The notes beneath the pieces were generated by a model. It was given only the letters and a program-made list of their open reading frames with translations. It ran no database searches and had not been told where the DNA came from. This document shows, piece by piece, positions 13,681 through 25,209 of a stretch of DNA of 64,000 nucleotides. The stretch is taken from positions 5,997,223-6,061,222 of the forward strand of contig NC_058515.1 of assembly GCF_020382885.2 (NCBI RefSeq). Direction: 5' to 3'. The DNA comes from Scatophagus argus. Taxonomy: Eukaryota > Chordata > Actinopteri > Scatophagidae. Within the stretch, counting starts at the first letter, position 1. Each line of letters opens with the position of its first letter. The position numbers and the translations under genes are program-made.

Positions 13681-13982
13681 TCATCGTCTGGACGTGTAGG
13701 TGTAGAGGCTGGTGTCAGGGGTTGCTGTGTAAAACAGAAATAAGACAGAATGTGAGAATTGGATAATCTTTTTTATATATATATATAATCAATTTTACAA
13801 TCACAATAATAAATAAATAAAACAGATAAACAGATAATAAACAAATAAAACAGAACAGAATCAGGGTCATAAATGTACTCACTGGGTCTTGGGGCCGGGA
13901 CGCAAGTGTTGTACTGAGACAGCTTCAGTGGTTTGCTGTGGTCCTGGAATGATTGGTTGGTTGATGTCCACTCTCAACTGCC
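13681..13982 (-). other. Two putative 3' exons of the acidic gene, reading frame unresolved
   Basis: On the minus strand an acceptor (TTTTCAG after a pyrimidine/GT tract) opens an exon at 13982 that ends before GTGAGT at 13883. A second acceptor (TTTTACACAG) opens an exon at 13724. At least two frames of the first are open for most of its length. One frame runs across both exons and ends LYTYTSRR at 13681, but it meets a TGA at the very start of the first exon. These may be coding, 3' UTR, or remains of a decaying gene. I cannot decide from sequence. Confidence 0.4.
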
Positions 13983-14039
13983 CTGAAAACACACACACAC
14001 ACAAAAAAAAAATCCATTTTGGGCTTTTGCATATAAAAT

Positions 14040-14114
14040 CCTTGCACTGCACATCCATCCATCCATTTTCTATACCGCTTATTCGTCAGGGTCGCGGGGC
14101 CTTGCACTGCACAT
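14040..14114 (-). mobile_element. 45-bp retroelement tail with 15-bp target-site duplication
   Basis: The minus strand reads GCGGTATAGAAAATGGATGG, the end of an ATGG-tailed retroelement common in fish (LINE/L2-type or a SINE sharing that tail). It is flanked by perfect copies of CCTTGCACTGCACAT at 14040-14054 and 14100-14114. The 45 bases at 14055-14099 are therefore a severely 5'-truncated, recent insertion. It lies in the intron between two putative exons of the acidic gene. Confidence 0.8.
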
Positions 14115-14211
14115 ATAATCTCAAATTCATATTCACATATAAAGCTAACTGATCTGGAGTCACTAATTTATGTAAAATATTGGTATATCCGTAGTCTCAG
14201 TAATCACTCAC

Positions 14212-17200
14212 TCAGCCAGCTGACAGAAACGTGCGCACCACACTCCATACGGTCCTGCAGTAATCCCTCTCATCTGGTCCATATCTTCTCTGTCCTCGTG
14301 GAAATCCCAGTCTTGCACTTCTCAGGTCAGCATACACATCTGTGGAAACAAAAAAGAAAACAGGAAACTACAACAAAATGAATTAGAATCAATCAGTTAT
14401 TAAATTAACTGGAAGAATTGCGGGAGACTTTCATCAAAAATTTTCTACATTTTCTACTTCACCTCTAAGCCTAACCATCAACTAAAATTTCTAAGATTCA
14501 CTGGAGACTTTTCATAATTAAGTAGTTCATAAGTAATTAGTAACTTACCTGTCTGTTGTGTCTGATTCAGCCACCTACACCTAACTAAAAAGACATGATA
14601 ATCTAAAATCATGTACTAAATTGAATTACTGGTAAGTGAAATTCAGACTTGCAGGAGACATTTCATTAACTTTTAACTTACCTGTGTCTGTTATAACCAT
14701 CTAACTATTAACTATTAATTTACTATTTATTTAACTATTCAATAAATTAAATTATAATTTGCAAGACAGTTCCGTTGATGTTGAAATTACCTGCACCAAT
14801 GATGCTCCTTGCTTTCTTCACACCTCTGCTTCTTCATGCTTACATGCTCCATGTCACACTCTTCTCTGCTCCTCTTTGTGGATGAGCTGAGGCCTGAGGT
14901 TGAGGGAGAAGCCTCTTCCTGCCTTTGGGAAGCCAAGGGGAGATCTTCTGGAAGTGGGTCTGCTCGCTGCTGAGGAAGCTCCTGATGCTGGACAATGAGC
15001 TGCTGAGGAACATCAACAGGAGAAGGAGAACGATGTAATCGCCATCCCTGCCAAAAATTTTCCCTTGGCAACTGCTGGATGAGAGGGGAGCGAGGTCTGA
15101 AGTCCTGATCATCATCACCTTCATCTTCAATATCCTCAAGCAGGGACTCATAGCCAGAATCTTCGCTGGTCCAGTCAGACAAGTCCGAATTGTCATCGTC
15201 CTCAAACTCATCATCATCAGTGTCTTCATCGTCCTCAAACTCATCATCATCAGTGTCTTCATCGTCCTCAAACTCATCATCATCAGTGTCTTCATCGTCC
15301 TCAACATCATCCTCATCTTCAAGAACAACCTCAACCTCACCTCCCTCTTCCTCATCTTGGAAGATGTTGATTGGGCGATTGTGACCTTCGTCATCATCGA
15401 CAATCCCGACTACTTGAGGGAGGTCATTTCCAGCCTCATCATCGTCAGTGTCTTCATCTTCCTCGAGCTCATCTTCATCCTCTTCAACCTCATCGTTGTC
15501 GTCAGAAGAGAGTGGGGGATTGTCCTGACCTTCATCTTCAAAAACAACCTCAACCTCACCTTCCGTTTCCTCATCTGAAGAGATGATGATGGGGAGATCG
15601 TGACCTTCGTTGTCATCGATAATCCTGATGACTCCTGCAGGACGTTCAATGACGTAGTTCACACCACCTGAGGAGAACAAAGTTAAGGAACCTTGAAACT
15701 TGATTTCAAATTTCAATATCTGTCATAACATTTAATATATGTGGTTACCGTAAACATGCAAATGTAAATGAAGATCTACAATCCACATGACACCAACACA
15801 TGACAGGCCCTTTTCACAGTAATATCAAAGACTGCAGGTCTCCATTACTATGAACAGAATGAGAACAATTTGATGCTGTATTTATGTCCCACTTAATAGT
15901 TACCATTATTTACTCCACTTAATCACCTGGAAAAAATTGTAACTGTTCATGAACTTGGAAGAAACTTATTCACAGGAAGCCAAATATCGACAAGTATCGA
16001 GTTTAGGTCATTGTGTCAAATTAAAAATCTTTACAATTTACGCACATACAAAATGGCGAAATCTGAGAACCTTTAAACCCCCCGTTTGTAGCAGCTCAAT
16101 GCTGTTATAATGTTGAGACCATATTCAAGGCAGTTGGTTTGTGGGCAAGAGTTTCTCAAATGTTCTTAACACAGAAAACATTACAAAACATAATAATAAT
16201 AATAATAATAATGGTAATAACATTATACGAGGAGATTAGGAGATTTGGCGTTATGCGCTGCGCGCGCTTTTACGCACAGTTCTTCCCACGTCTCGCGCAT
16301 GCATCAGAAATGTTAAATAACAGGGAAACTATGGGAAGGCGAAGGACTATCAGACATGATTCTCGGGGGAAAATGTGATCGATCTGTCAGTGGTTCAATT
16401 AATCGACTGACAAAGGCATGTATTCTTTTGCATCCAATAACTAAGTGAATCATGTGTACTCTGGTTAATAAATCATGTGCAACCAACAACAGAACTTCTC
16501 TAAAATAGGAACAATGAACTCTGTACAGACCATACTGGTAGTTTCTAACTCCTTATCGTCACACTTCATGAGCTGCATATCAAGATGTGTGAATGAGACG
16601 GCTGCATCCCGGACGCATGGCGCCCACATGCTGCCCCGTACAGCTGACAAATAGCTCGAAAATAAAACACCAAACTAACGACAAAAGAGTTTTTCAGTGG
16701 TATTATGCAAATACCAATATGTCCAGTACAAGTTGTGTTTTGACAGTACTCAGCAGCTTAGATTGGTCCACAAACAGTCAGACATCGTTCATTTATCAAC
16801 TCCAATAAAGCCGAGCTCTTTGGTAATTTTGAAGACTCGCTGAAAATAAGTTTGTAAACTTTAAAACGAATAAATGTTTCGGTATCAGCTCCGGATACAA
16901 GTCAAGGCTCAAAAATCAGACTAAACAAGAACACAGTAAGAACGTACAGGGCTGATAACAGCTGTACGTCCTGCCGGCCCGACATTCTGACATTCAGAGA
17001 TGATGGTTCCATCGTCTTAACATTAACATGTTAATTAATAGTCACCAAATCTATGCCAACAGCCCTAATGATATAGCATCATTTAGCTACTTTTACATTC
17101 AAAACCTTTCACTGATTTCTTGTACGGATAAAACTGTAAAGAGTTTAATGAGGGTTTAACAACGAATCTGTCACAAATAAAACACTAAAATCATTTTTTC

Positions 17201-17280
17201 TTACCTGCCATGTCGTTGTCCAACTCAAGGGCCACTTCCGTCCGAAAGGGTCCCTCGTTGACGGGTCTGCTGAAGGCCAT
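14212..17280 (-). CDS. Unrecognised, very acidic, probably nuclear protein with SIM-like motifs
   Basis: Minus strand. Exon 1 (17280-17205) starts MAFSRPVNEGPF and ends in a CAG|GTAAG donor in phase 1. Exon 2 (15667-14791, 877 nt) follows a CTCCTCAG acceptor and joins in frame, giving 318 residues up to a GCAG|GTAATT donor. Residues 38-71 and 111-144 are two copies of a module (IIDDNEGHDLPIII... and IVDDDEGHNRPINI..., each ending GEVEVV[FL]EDE). An Asp/Glu block follows, with DEDTDDDEFED repeated, to about residue 184. Then come DSGYES (195-200), a Pro/Gln-rich stretch, and KRSR...KKQR (290-307), a bipartite nuclear localisation signal. LPIIISSDEE (50-59) looks like a SUMO-interacting motif. 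A 32-nt exon (14580-14549) and an exon at 14339-14212 can extend the frame to 370 residues, but that stop coincides with a donor; using an internal acceptor, the 14339 exon instead reads EVQDWDFHED.... I recognise no family and infer no function. Exons 1-2 are well supported; the 3' end is not. Confidence 0.6.
14411..14705 (-). repeat. Three degenerate tandem copies around the 32-nt exon
   Basis: On the minus strand three segments (about 14705-14645, 14587-14491 and 14485-14411) share GTTAG near the start and GTCTCC[TAC]G near the end. The first two also share an exon-like core: TGGTTATAACAGACACAG and TGGCTGAATCAGACACAACA, each followed by AGGTAAGTTA or CAGGTAAGTTA. The middle copy holds the usable exon; the first has an in-frame TAA. 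The region is AT-rich, so the similarity needs alignment. Confidence 0.4.
15193..15291 (-). repeat. 33-bp in-frame tandem repeat, three perfect copies
   Basis: Three identical 33-base units lie at 15193-15225, 15226-15258 and 15259-15291, with a diverged partial unit after them. Each encodes the 11-residue acidic unit EDDEDTDDDEF in the minus-strand gene. Perfect identity, including synonymous sites, points to recent slippage or homogenisation. Confidence 0.9.
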
Positions 17281-17470
17281 TTTCAAGCTCTTCAGTTTTC
17301 CTCAATAATTCAGTGATCCGGTAGTTTTGTTTTTCAGCAAGTTTTCCAAACGATGCTTTCCAGCGCTCAAATTCTCCAAAAGAGAAAACTTTCCACAGTT
17401 TAGGTTTGCCAGAAGTCAACTCGTGCCAAAGTCCAAGTGAAAAGGGAAGAAACAGAATATTCTGCGGCCT

Positions 17471-17476
17471 TTTATA
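17471..17476 (-). promoter_or_regulatory. TATA box of the acidic gene
   Basis: The minus strand reads CATATAAAAGGCCGC, a consensus TATA box, about 195 bases before the chosen ATG at 17280. Transcription would start near 17445. This is downstream of the ATG (17503) of a 92-codon overlapping frame, which supports MAFSRP as the true start. Confidence 0.6.
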
Positions 17477-18638
17477 TGACCTGGGTCGACATTCTGTTTC
17501 CATGGAATTTACAGACGCACATGTACGGTAGTTGTATTTACATTTTTTCCCATATCTGTGAAATATATTTTTGCTTTATTTGTGCTTTTTTTCCAGTAAT
17601 GTATTTGCAACCATTCGGTTTGCTTTCATTCTTGCAGAACTGCTATGTAGCAACATGGAGACCATAAGTTATGTTCTTGTTATAATTACATTGTAAATGT
17701 CATACAACCAGTTAACTTCGGCAAATACCGCAGATCTGAATTGTTACTGAAAATTTAGGGACAAACTGCTCAAAGAGATTAAATAGACCAGCAGATGATA
17801 TGAATTGTCCAACTTTTATGTCTGCATTTGTGGATCTCTCTCTCTTTTTCTGACTTGCTCTCCTTCAGAAGATGAAAAATGTTCAAAATCCCCCAGGCCA
17901 CAAATTTTTTAGCAACTATTAATAGTGATAGTTGAGACAACTAGTAAAAAAGGACCCGTTTGAAAAAGACAGGTTGGCATGATGGCATCACCCCCGCCCA
18001 CACATTGGCTCTATTTCTACCCCATGTTGAGAAGCATTTTACATCTTGATGTGTAGCTGTGATCATCCATTCCCGTTATTGACTCTCAAAAATGACACAG
18101 CACCTGATGTGTGCATAATGGTGACAGTTGGTGTAACCATTTTGAGTCAGGTGTCAGGCCCCTGTCAGTCTGTCAGGTCTTGGCACAGACCTGTAAGCAC
18201 CTATGCTGTTCAATGCCCAGAAAGTCAAATTTTGGGCATGTCCCTGCATACAGGTTGAGAGATAAGTGTAAAGATAAGTTCCAGAGCTTGTAATCCCAAC
18301 AGTTTAAAAAAAGTCAACTCCTCCTGCTGGTAAATGGCTGTGGAGAGTGCAGAATCTGGATCTTTATTCATCCAGAAGCCCCAGCTCTGAACCCAGTCAT
18401 CACCTCCAGAGCTTACTGGATCTCAGCAGCTGAGCAGCAGCTGCACATTTTCTACACTGGAATGGCACCATAGAGGGCACTTCATCATGTTTTATCAGCC
18501 ACAGAAGCAACCAATAGGGCACTTCTGCGCCTTTTCAAAGATTTAAGAGACTGAAACCAAATGCAAATATCTGCTCAAAAGTTTAATTTATGCATAAGTG
18601 ACATGCTCCGTATGAACATGTACTGAATACATTTGATT

Positions 18639-18662
18639 TGTGTGTGTGTGTGTGTGTGTGTG
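18639..18662. repeat. (TG)n microsatellite
   Basis: About 12 uninterrupted TG units. Confidence 0.9.
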
Positions 18663-18839
18663 AGTTTGTGGCCCTGTGAAAGCCAAAAGAGACCATAAGA
18701 GAAAATGAGGGATGAGAGGGAAGAAAAAAGCCCCAACTCAAACTGAAAGTGGGTGTATGTGTGCATGAGTGTGTGTGAGAGGTTGAAGCCACACACTAGG
18801 GTGTTTTTCTCTTGTTTCCAGCATCATTATGACACAGCT

Positions 18840-18844
<5 letters not shown>

Positions 18845-18902
<58 letters not shown>
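18845..18902. repeat. Compound (CT)n(CA)n microsatellite
   Basis: About 17 CT units pass directly into about 11 CA units. Confidence 0.92.
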
Positions 18903-18903
<1 letters not shown>

Positions 18904-21900
18904 TGGCATTATGACGAGGTAGATGAAAGGCTGAAAGATCAACTGAAAGAATGATGGCTGATCATCTTTAGTGAAACTACATCTCTCGTTCGTCGGCTCT
19001 CTCTCCTCCCCCCTTTCTCACACACATGCCGATCTACCGCCCGACCATACACACATGTATTTCACTGGCACTGACACATCTCTCATCGTAATGACAACTT
19101 ACCAGGTACGCCTTCATTTTTATTCTGTTTACATTTTAGTTTTATTTTTTGCTTGAGGATATTACAAGGCAGGAGTGTTTTAGAGTGAGTGTAGAGGAAG
19201 TTAAGCTTCATCCAACGTTAGCATTATTAGCATACTCTCATAACACTAAAACACACCTGCCTTAACTTGTAGCTATCAGAGCCATTTTTTCCTCACTTAG
19301 CTACTAAAAGGTACAACTGGAACATTTTTGGGATTTCATGGGTTAAATTATTAGATTTGAACATCCAGCCATGTGAATGTAGATGAATCCAGATAAAATT
19401 CAGGGATCTGCTCTGTTTAGGTCACAAAGGAAGAGATCAATTTTGCAACGCGACGGTCACCTTACTTGGAGTAAAATCTATCAATTCATTCTAATCAGAA
19501 TACTACTTTGACTGACTGAACATCTGATAAGTCTGATTGAACAGCTGCATATTGCACGACTAAAGCAAGATTTTTCTTTCTCTACATCACTTGTAACATT
19601 TCAGTGTTGTTGCCCACAGTATATTGGTGTTTGCACCAAACATACCCTTACATAGACAGGCTTAAAACCGCATGCTTGACTTTGTTCACCGTGAACACGT
19701 TGCAAAGATAACATGATATGATCGCCAGGGCCTCAGTTTATTCTCTGTCCCACTTACAGTTAACCGTATTAAGATTATTGTTTTGTTGGGATCCATCTGC
19801 AAAACAGGTCCACATGTAATTTGAAGTCTGGGATGTAACCATAAAAGCCGTTAATTTGTTAAGCTTTGATAAGAATGTGAATCTACACTCAGTGTTGATG
19901 AACTTCATAGTCATTATGGAGAATGTCTGTAAGTTTATCCAAAAGTTGGAAAGAGTTTGTTCTTGTCATCGTCGCTGCTTTTTGACCTCCTTTGATTCTG
20001 TGACCTCCTTTGACATCTGCACACAGAACGAGGGCAACAGCCTCTATTGTGTTTTTTACGTTATGAAGTCAAACTTCAGCGTCTGTGCCAACGAAGGCCC
20101 GAATTAAAAACATCTGCACTCAACGTTTTCGCCCCTCAACATGAAAATCAAAGCTCGAGTAACCAGAATTGAGTCGAGTTCTGGTCTCCTTGTTCCAGCA
20201 TTTGTCTTTAAATGGCAGTAGCAGTGCTGTTCATGGGCTTCCACATTCTGTCTGGATGAAGGGGTGAAATGAGGAAACGGAAGAAGATTGCAATGGGTTG
20301 CAGCGCATTTCAGTTTTATTCAGAGACATTTGGCAGGGAAATCAAATAATTATTTCACTGTTAACTGTTGTATTGCATTATTAGGTCTTACAATGTTGAT
20401 CAGTGTTCGACACAATGGACTAAAACACAAACTAAATGAATTCCTTCCCTTCGAGTACAGCCTCGAGCAGAACGCGTGCCTCTGACAACAATTATAGACC
20501 TAAGTGTTCGTACATCAGCTTTAAACATCTTGACGCTGCAGTTTTTTCCTTAGGCTTCTCTGCAAAAGTGCTGGAGCTCTTTGAAGTAGCATAGGAGCCG
20601 CAAGCGAACAGCAATTTAACATTCTGCCATGTATTGTGGACTGGATTCAGGTTTGACTCTTGGTTTTGGCCACTGCGCAACAGCAATGTGTTGTCAGCCT
20701 TTTGTGTGTCACTATGGCTTTAATTTTCAAAAGTTTTCCAGGGCTCGCTGCAGGGAGGGATCCCAACCGTGATGCCGCGGAATGGTGTGTTTCTGCGGAT
20801 GAACAATTTGACATTTAGTATCATGGGCCGAAAGCTAAATTTTAGCTCCATAAAGCTATAAAAACTTTTCCCACTCAGTTTGCCTTTTGTCAGACATTGC
20901 CTGAGCCGACTGAATCTGATGTGTTTTTCAAACAGCGTTTTTTGATATTTTTTGACACAAAGCTGCTGCTGGTGAAGTATCAGGAAAACATACAGTGCTT
21001 CACCTTCAACCATGAGAACCTGTAGCTCTCACAGTTGCTGTGAGCCAGCTGTGGGTCATGCAGACACTCAGCTTTTGAGGACAGACAGTTACGTTGTAGT
21101 CATCGCCTTGAACACGTTCCAGTATTCTTCCCCTGACTGATGCTCCTCAGTAACGTCATTGCTGATTAGCTTACGATGTTCCTGTCTCTTTACGGTGCAG
21201 TGAAACCAAGTGCGTGTGACTTAAAATTGCTTGACTACAAACAGGATCACCATTCAAATTAGTATGCGACTTCTGATCACTTGGCTGCAGCAGCGATGAG
21301 TTAGGTGTGTCAAAGTAAAGGATGTAAACTTTTGTCAAATCCATATTTTTTGTGCTTATATTTGCACTTATTTCAGATCAGACTCGAGAGACTCCTTCTC
21401 GCTTGTACATTCAAATTATTTTCTTTTGATCAGTGTCAAAGATCCTAAGTACATCCAGTGCGATTTAAAGATACAAAAAAGTCTATAACAACACAATTTT
21501 TTCCTACTTGATTTTGCCATATTTACTTTATCACAGCATACTGGTGTTATGCAGAAATCAAAGTCGCTGACTAATGTAAAGCTACAACAGCAGGAAAACT
21601 GGAGCGTAGAAGGCTACAGTGACACATAGGACATCCATTGTCAGTCAGCATGGGAATAATGAAATGCATCCATCTCATCCATCTCATTAGCAGCAGCAGG
21701 CAGACTGCACGTAGATATGACTGTAAAGTGTTTGGCTTCCTCACTTCTGTTGTTATTTATTATGAATGCAGCGATCCTTACCTTACCACTTACACGTTAC
21801 ATACTTACACTGTCAATAAACTAAACAAATCCTTCAAAAAACAAAAAAGAAAATTCTTTAACTGCAGAACTTGTAAACAGAGGGGCATGACGGCCTTCAA

Positions 21901-24900
21901 AATCTAACGTCAATTTGCGGGAAAATTACTTTTTTAATTTTGAATCAGTTTTATAATCCAATAGTATTAAACAGGATCATTGGTTAAGTTCATCCACAGG
22001 TTTTGTGTTGCCGTCATTAATCAACAAATACAATAACATTTTCTATTGTCCTTTGTGGGGAAATTATGATGATATAACCTGAACAGTAAGCCGTGATTGG
22101 GGTTTATATTTAAAAATCTAATCAAATAACAATTTTCATCACTGACACTGGAGTTCTATATCAGGAGAATGAATTAACTGCAAATCATTTTATTCTAAAT
22201 AATTCAAAAATGCAGTGCAGTCTGTCTTAATCATTTTACTGACAGTTACTGACACTTGAGTTCTTTGGTGTTATTTTCCATATGCAACAGTGTATTTTAT
22301 CATATACCTGCAATACCGCGCACCAAATCCACTATTAATATGAATGTTGTTATAGTTTAAAGGAAGAACACCTCTACTGGTGATATCACAGGAATTTGGT
22401 TTATGTATTCGTAAAATATGCATTTTACAGGCCGCCTTCTTTCAGGTCACCTTCTGTTGACCTCTGACCTTTTGTTTGAAAATATTAATATATTCAGAAG
22501 CCATTTACAATTATAAATTACAGTCACTATCGTTGGTATTTTCTACACCCAATGTACGGGGAAAATACAGTGAAGTAGTAATAGTGTCATATTGTAGCAG
22601 CCGTGGCATGTTTTGTGGCTTTGTGTACGTTCAGACTTAATCACAATACAATTACAGACTTAAGATAGAAGGACGTAATGGCAAAGTTGCCATTAATTTG
22701 TGTGCACATCTACAACATGATGCTGCAGAAAATGTTAATGTCGAAGCTTGATAACTTTCTTAGCGCTTGAGAAGCTCACTGAGGAGTCCCAGATTTGGTT
22801 TTAGATAGTACAGCTTGAACTTGGTTGTCACCGTCACAATGGTCTTCCATAGGAATGCATACTCAACTTTTTGCCACACTTTACCATGTGTGTTTAGAAA
22901 TGAAGGTCCATCACATGAAACAGAAAAAGATCCACGGTTAAACCGCGTATATTGAAGCGAAAGGAAATTAACACTGTACTGTTGTTATTGTATTTGATCA
23001 TTTCATGAACATTTTACAAAACTTTTAGGTGACTCATCCTGTGGTGCAGACCGAAATGGCTTATTGTGCATGAAAGAAGCATTCCTTAGAAGTTTGTAGC
23101 ATTGCAAACACAGGTGCACACTACTTGTTCTCTGAACATTTTCTGTCTTATGAGCTTGTATTAGATACGAAAGGCCCTGACAAGTTGTTTCAGGCCCACA
23201 TTTAATACTGAGAGCATGGAGGGAGCACCAAATGCATTAAAAGGAAAATGTGTTTTATTTCCAACCACATTATTTTTCAGTTAAAACACATTAGCCTGTT
23301 TGGATTTTCCCTAAACGTTTTCTTCCCATAACGCAAACCCGCCTGGGGTCCCAACAACAAAGCTGTGAATGTCTGCTGTGTGTGTCATGTTTGCATGTGC
23401 TGAAATAGTGATCATAGGTCCAATCAGACATAAAGTTTCGCTGCACCCAAACTTTGCACAATACTTCTACATGAATGTGTAATTTGCTTAAAAAACCTTC
23501 CCGTCTTCTATGTAGCTTCTATTTTACGTGCTGTCTGTCATGCTATGCTGTCTGACAGTGTCTGGACACTTTCCATAGCCGTTCTTGACACTTGGGGATC
23601 ATTGTTTAATAGAAGTACACTGTCTTTTTGAGTAAATCTCTTGAAATTATTCAATCAGAGTTGCTTTTTAACGTTGAGCACTTTTATAAAAAGGCGTTAA
23701 AGTTTTTGAACAAAAATCTTTTCAGTTATTACGTGAGCAGCGGTTTAGTAGCAGTTTCACTTGTGTGCATTCTGTATTTTTAAATACATTGTGATGGATT
23801 TTAAGTGACATGGCACTGTCTTGTACTGTCCGTTATGCATGCTTCAGTCATCAGCGTGGACCATTGTCACTAAGGTTATCGAGGGCGAATGAACTTGGCA
23901 TAATGGTAGTGCTGGTGTTATCTGGCGGTTTAATTTCTCCCTCATCCATTCAGATTCTATGTTTCCGCCAGTCATCACTTCTTTTCACAGTGACAGAGAG
24001 ACAGCTCGGTGAAAAAATAAGTCGAAAGAAAAGTCCAGAAGAGCAGATCTGTTTCCCCCTCCTCTGCTCCCGCAGGTTTTTATGGTGAATTTGAGAGAAA
24101 ACGAGAAGCGTCTCCCCCGACAACACTCCTCCGCGCTCCCCTTCCATCTTCTCACATCCTTTCATTCACACATTTTTTTTTCATTTGGCTGTTTTCTCAA
24201 GGTTACCATCTGCATACTCACAGGGGGCACAGAGAAATTAGCAAACACTGTCAGAATCGTTTGTTTAAAGAAGGAACACATTCAGTGTTGAGTTTTAGAT
24301 ACAGCGAACAGAAAGTCAAGAAACCACGTTAATTTCAGCTTTGGCTTTTGAACGCTAAAGTTAATGCCTCACTGAAAGTGCAGAATAGATCTTTGAAAAG
24401 TTAATTTGAGGGATTTGATTCGAAAAACAACCTTCTTTTCTTCTAGTCTTTTCAACCAGTCATTATGATGTTTTTTTCTCTCTGCACTCAGTTACTGAAT
24501 ATTCTGAAAGGACAGTAGTTTTTCCTAAAATTCAAGACTAAATTGTGAGACGAGTTTAGGGACTTACAAGCGTGACACTTTGATTTCAACAAGGCGATTC
24601 CCATGTTGGGTGAGTACAAACCATGTGAATGAAATATCTGGGGAAAAGCGCTGTGTTAATTCGCTTTCAGCGCACACTTTTCAGGAACCTGATTCATTTT
24701 GGTAAACTCTGGAATAGCACAGTCTTAGTCCCTGCTCTAACTGCATGTTGTTGGCTGCAAGTGTAAGGATAGAAAACACCAGGAAACCGTCTTCCTGGTT
24801 CCTAACCACAGCAATGACTCATATGTTGACATTTATAAAATGTTTTATATGCAGGATTTATTTTCTTGTATACTGAAAATGTTTGACATCGGCTAAAACT

Positions 24901-25162
24901 CCTTACATTTAGCACAGAATAGGGTATACATTGATGAAGTGTAATGTAGATGAGTCATCTGCAGAAGCCTACTTTGGCTTCAAAAATCATGATATAATAG
25001 ATCAATAAAATAAGGTGATCACACATGCTAATTTTGAGGTTATTGTGTCAGGCAGTTTGTGTAGTTACCACATTATTATCTATTATGCATGTTAATCCTG
25101 AGGTTTCCAGCAATGTGAAGTGTCACACTGTACAATTGACCTCAGCATTAACATGATCTCAC

Positions 25163-25164
<2 letters not shown>

Positions 25165-25202
<38 letters not shown>
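25165..25202. repeat. (AC)n microsatellite
   Basis: About 19 uninterrupted AC units. Confidence 0.92.

Positions 25203-25209
<7 letters not shown>

Noticed and set aside
15190-15384. Plus-strand Ser-rich open frame opposite the acidic gene
   Set aside because: It is the complement of GAT/GAG-rich coding sequence read as TCA/TCC serine codons, with no exon signals of its own.
14840-15403. 187-codon minus-strand Met/Leu/Arg-rich frame
   Set aside because: An out-of-frame shadow of the acidic exon; the in-frame reading has the splice phases and motifs.
14791-15667. Acidic gene as the N-terminal part of a fish Pim-like kinase
   Set aside because: The STSG..KRSREE..KKQR stretch recalls such N-termini, but no kinase motif occurs downstream on this strand within the window.
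14787-15716. Treating the acidic gene as a single-exon gene starting MKFEIKF
   Set aside because: Its first 16 residues lie upstream of a clear CTCCTCAG acceptor, and the exon at 17280-17205 joins in the matching phase after a TATA box.
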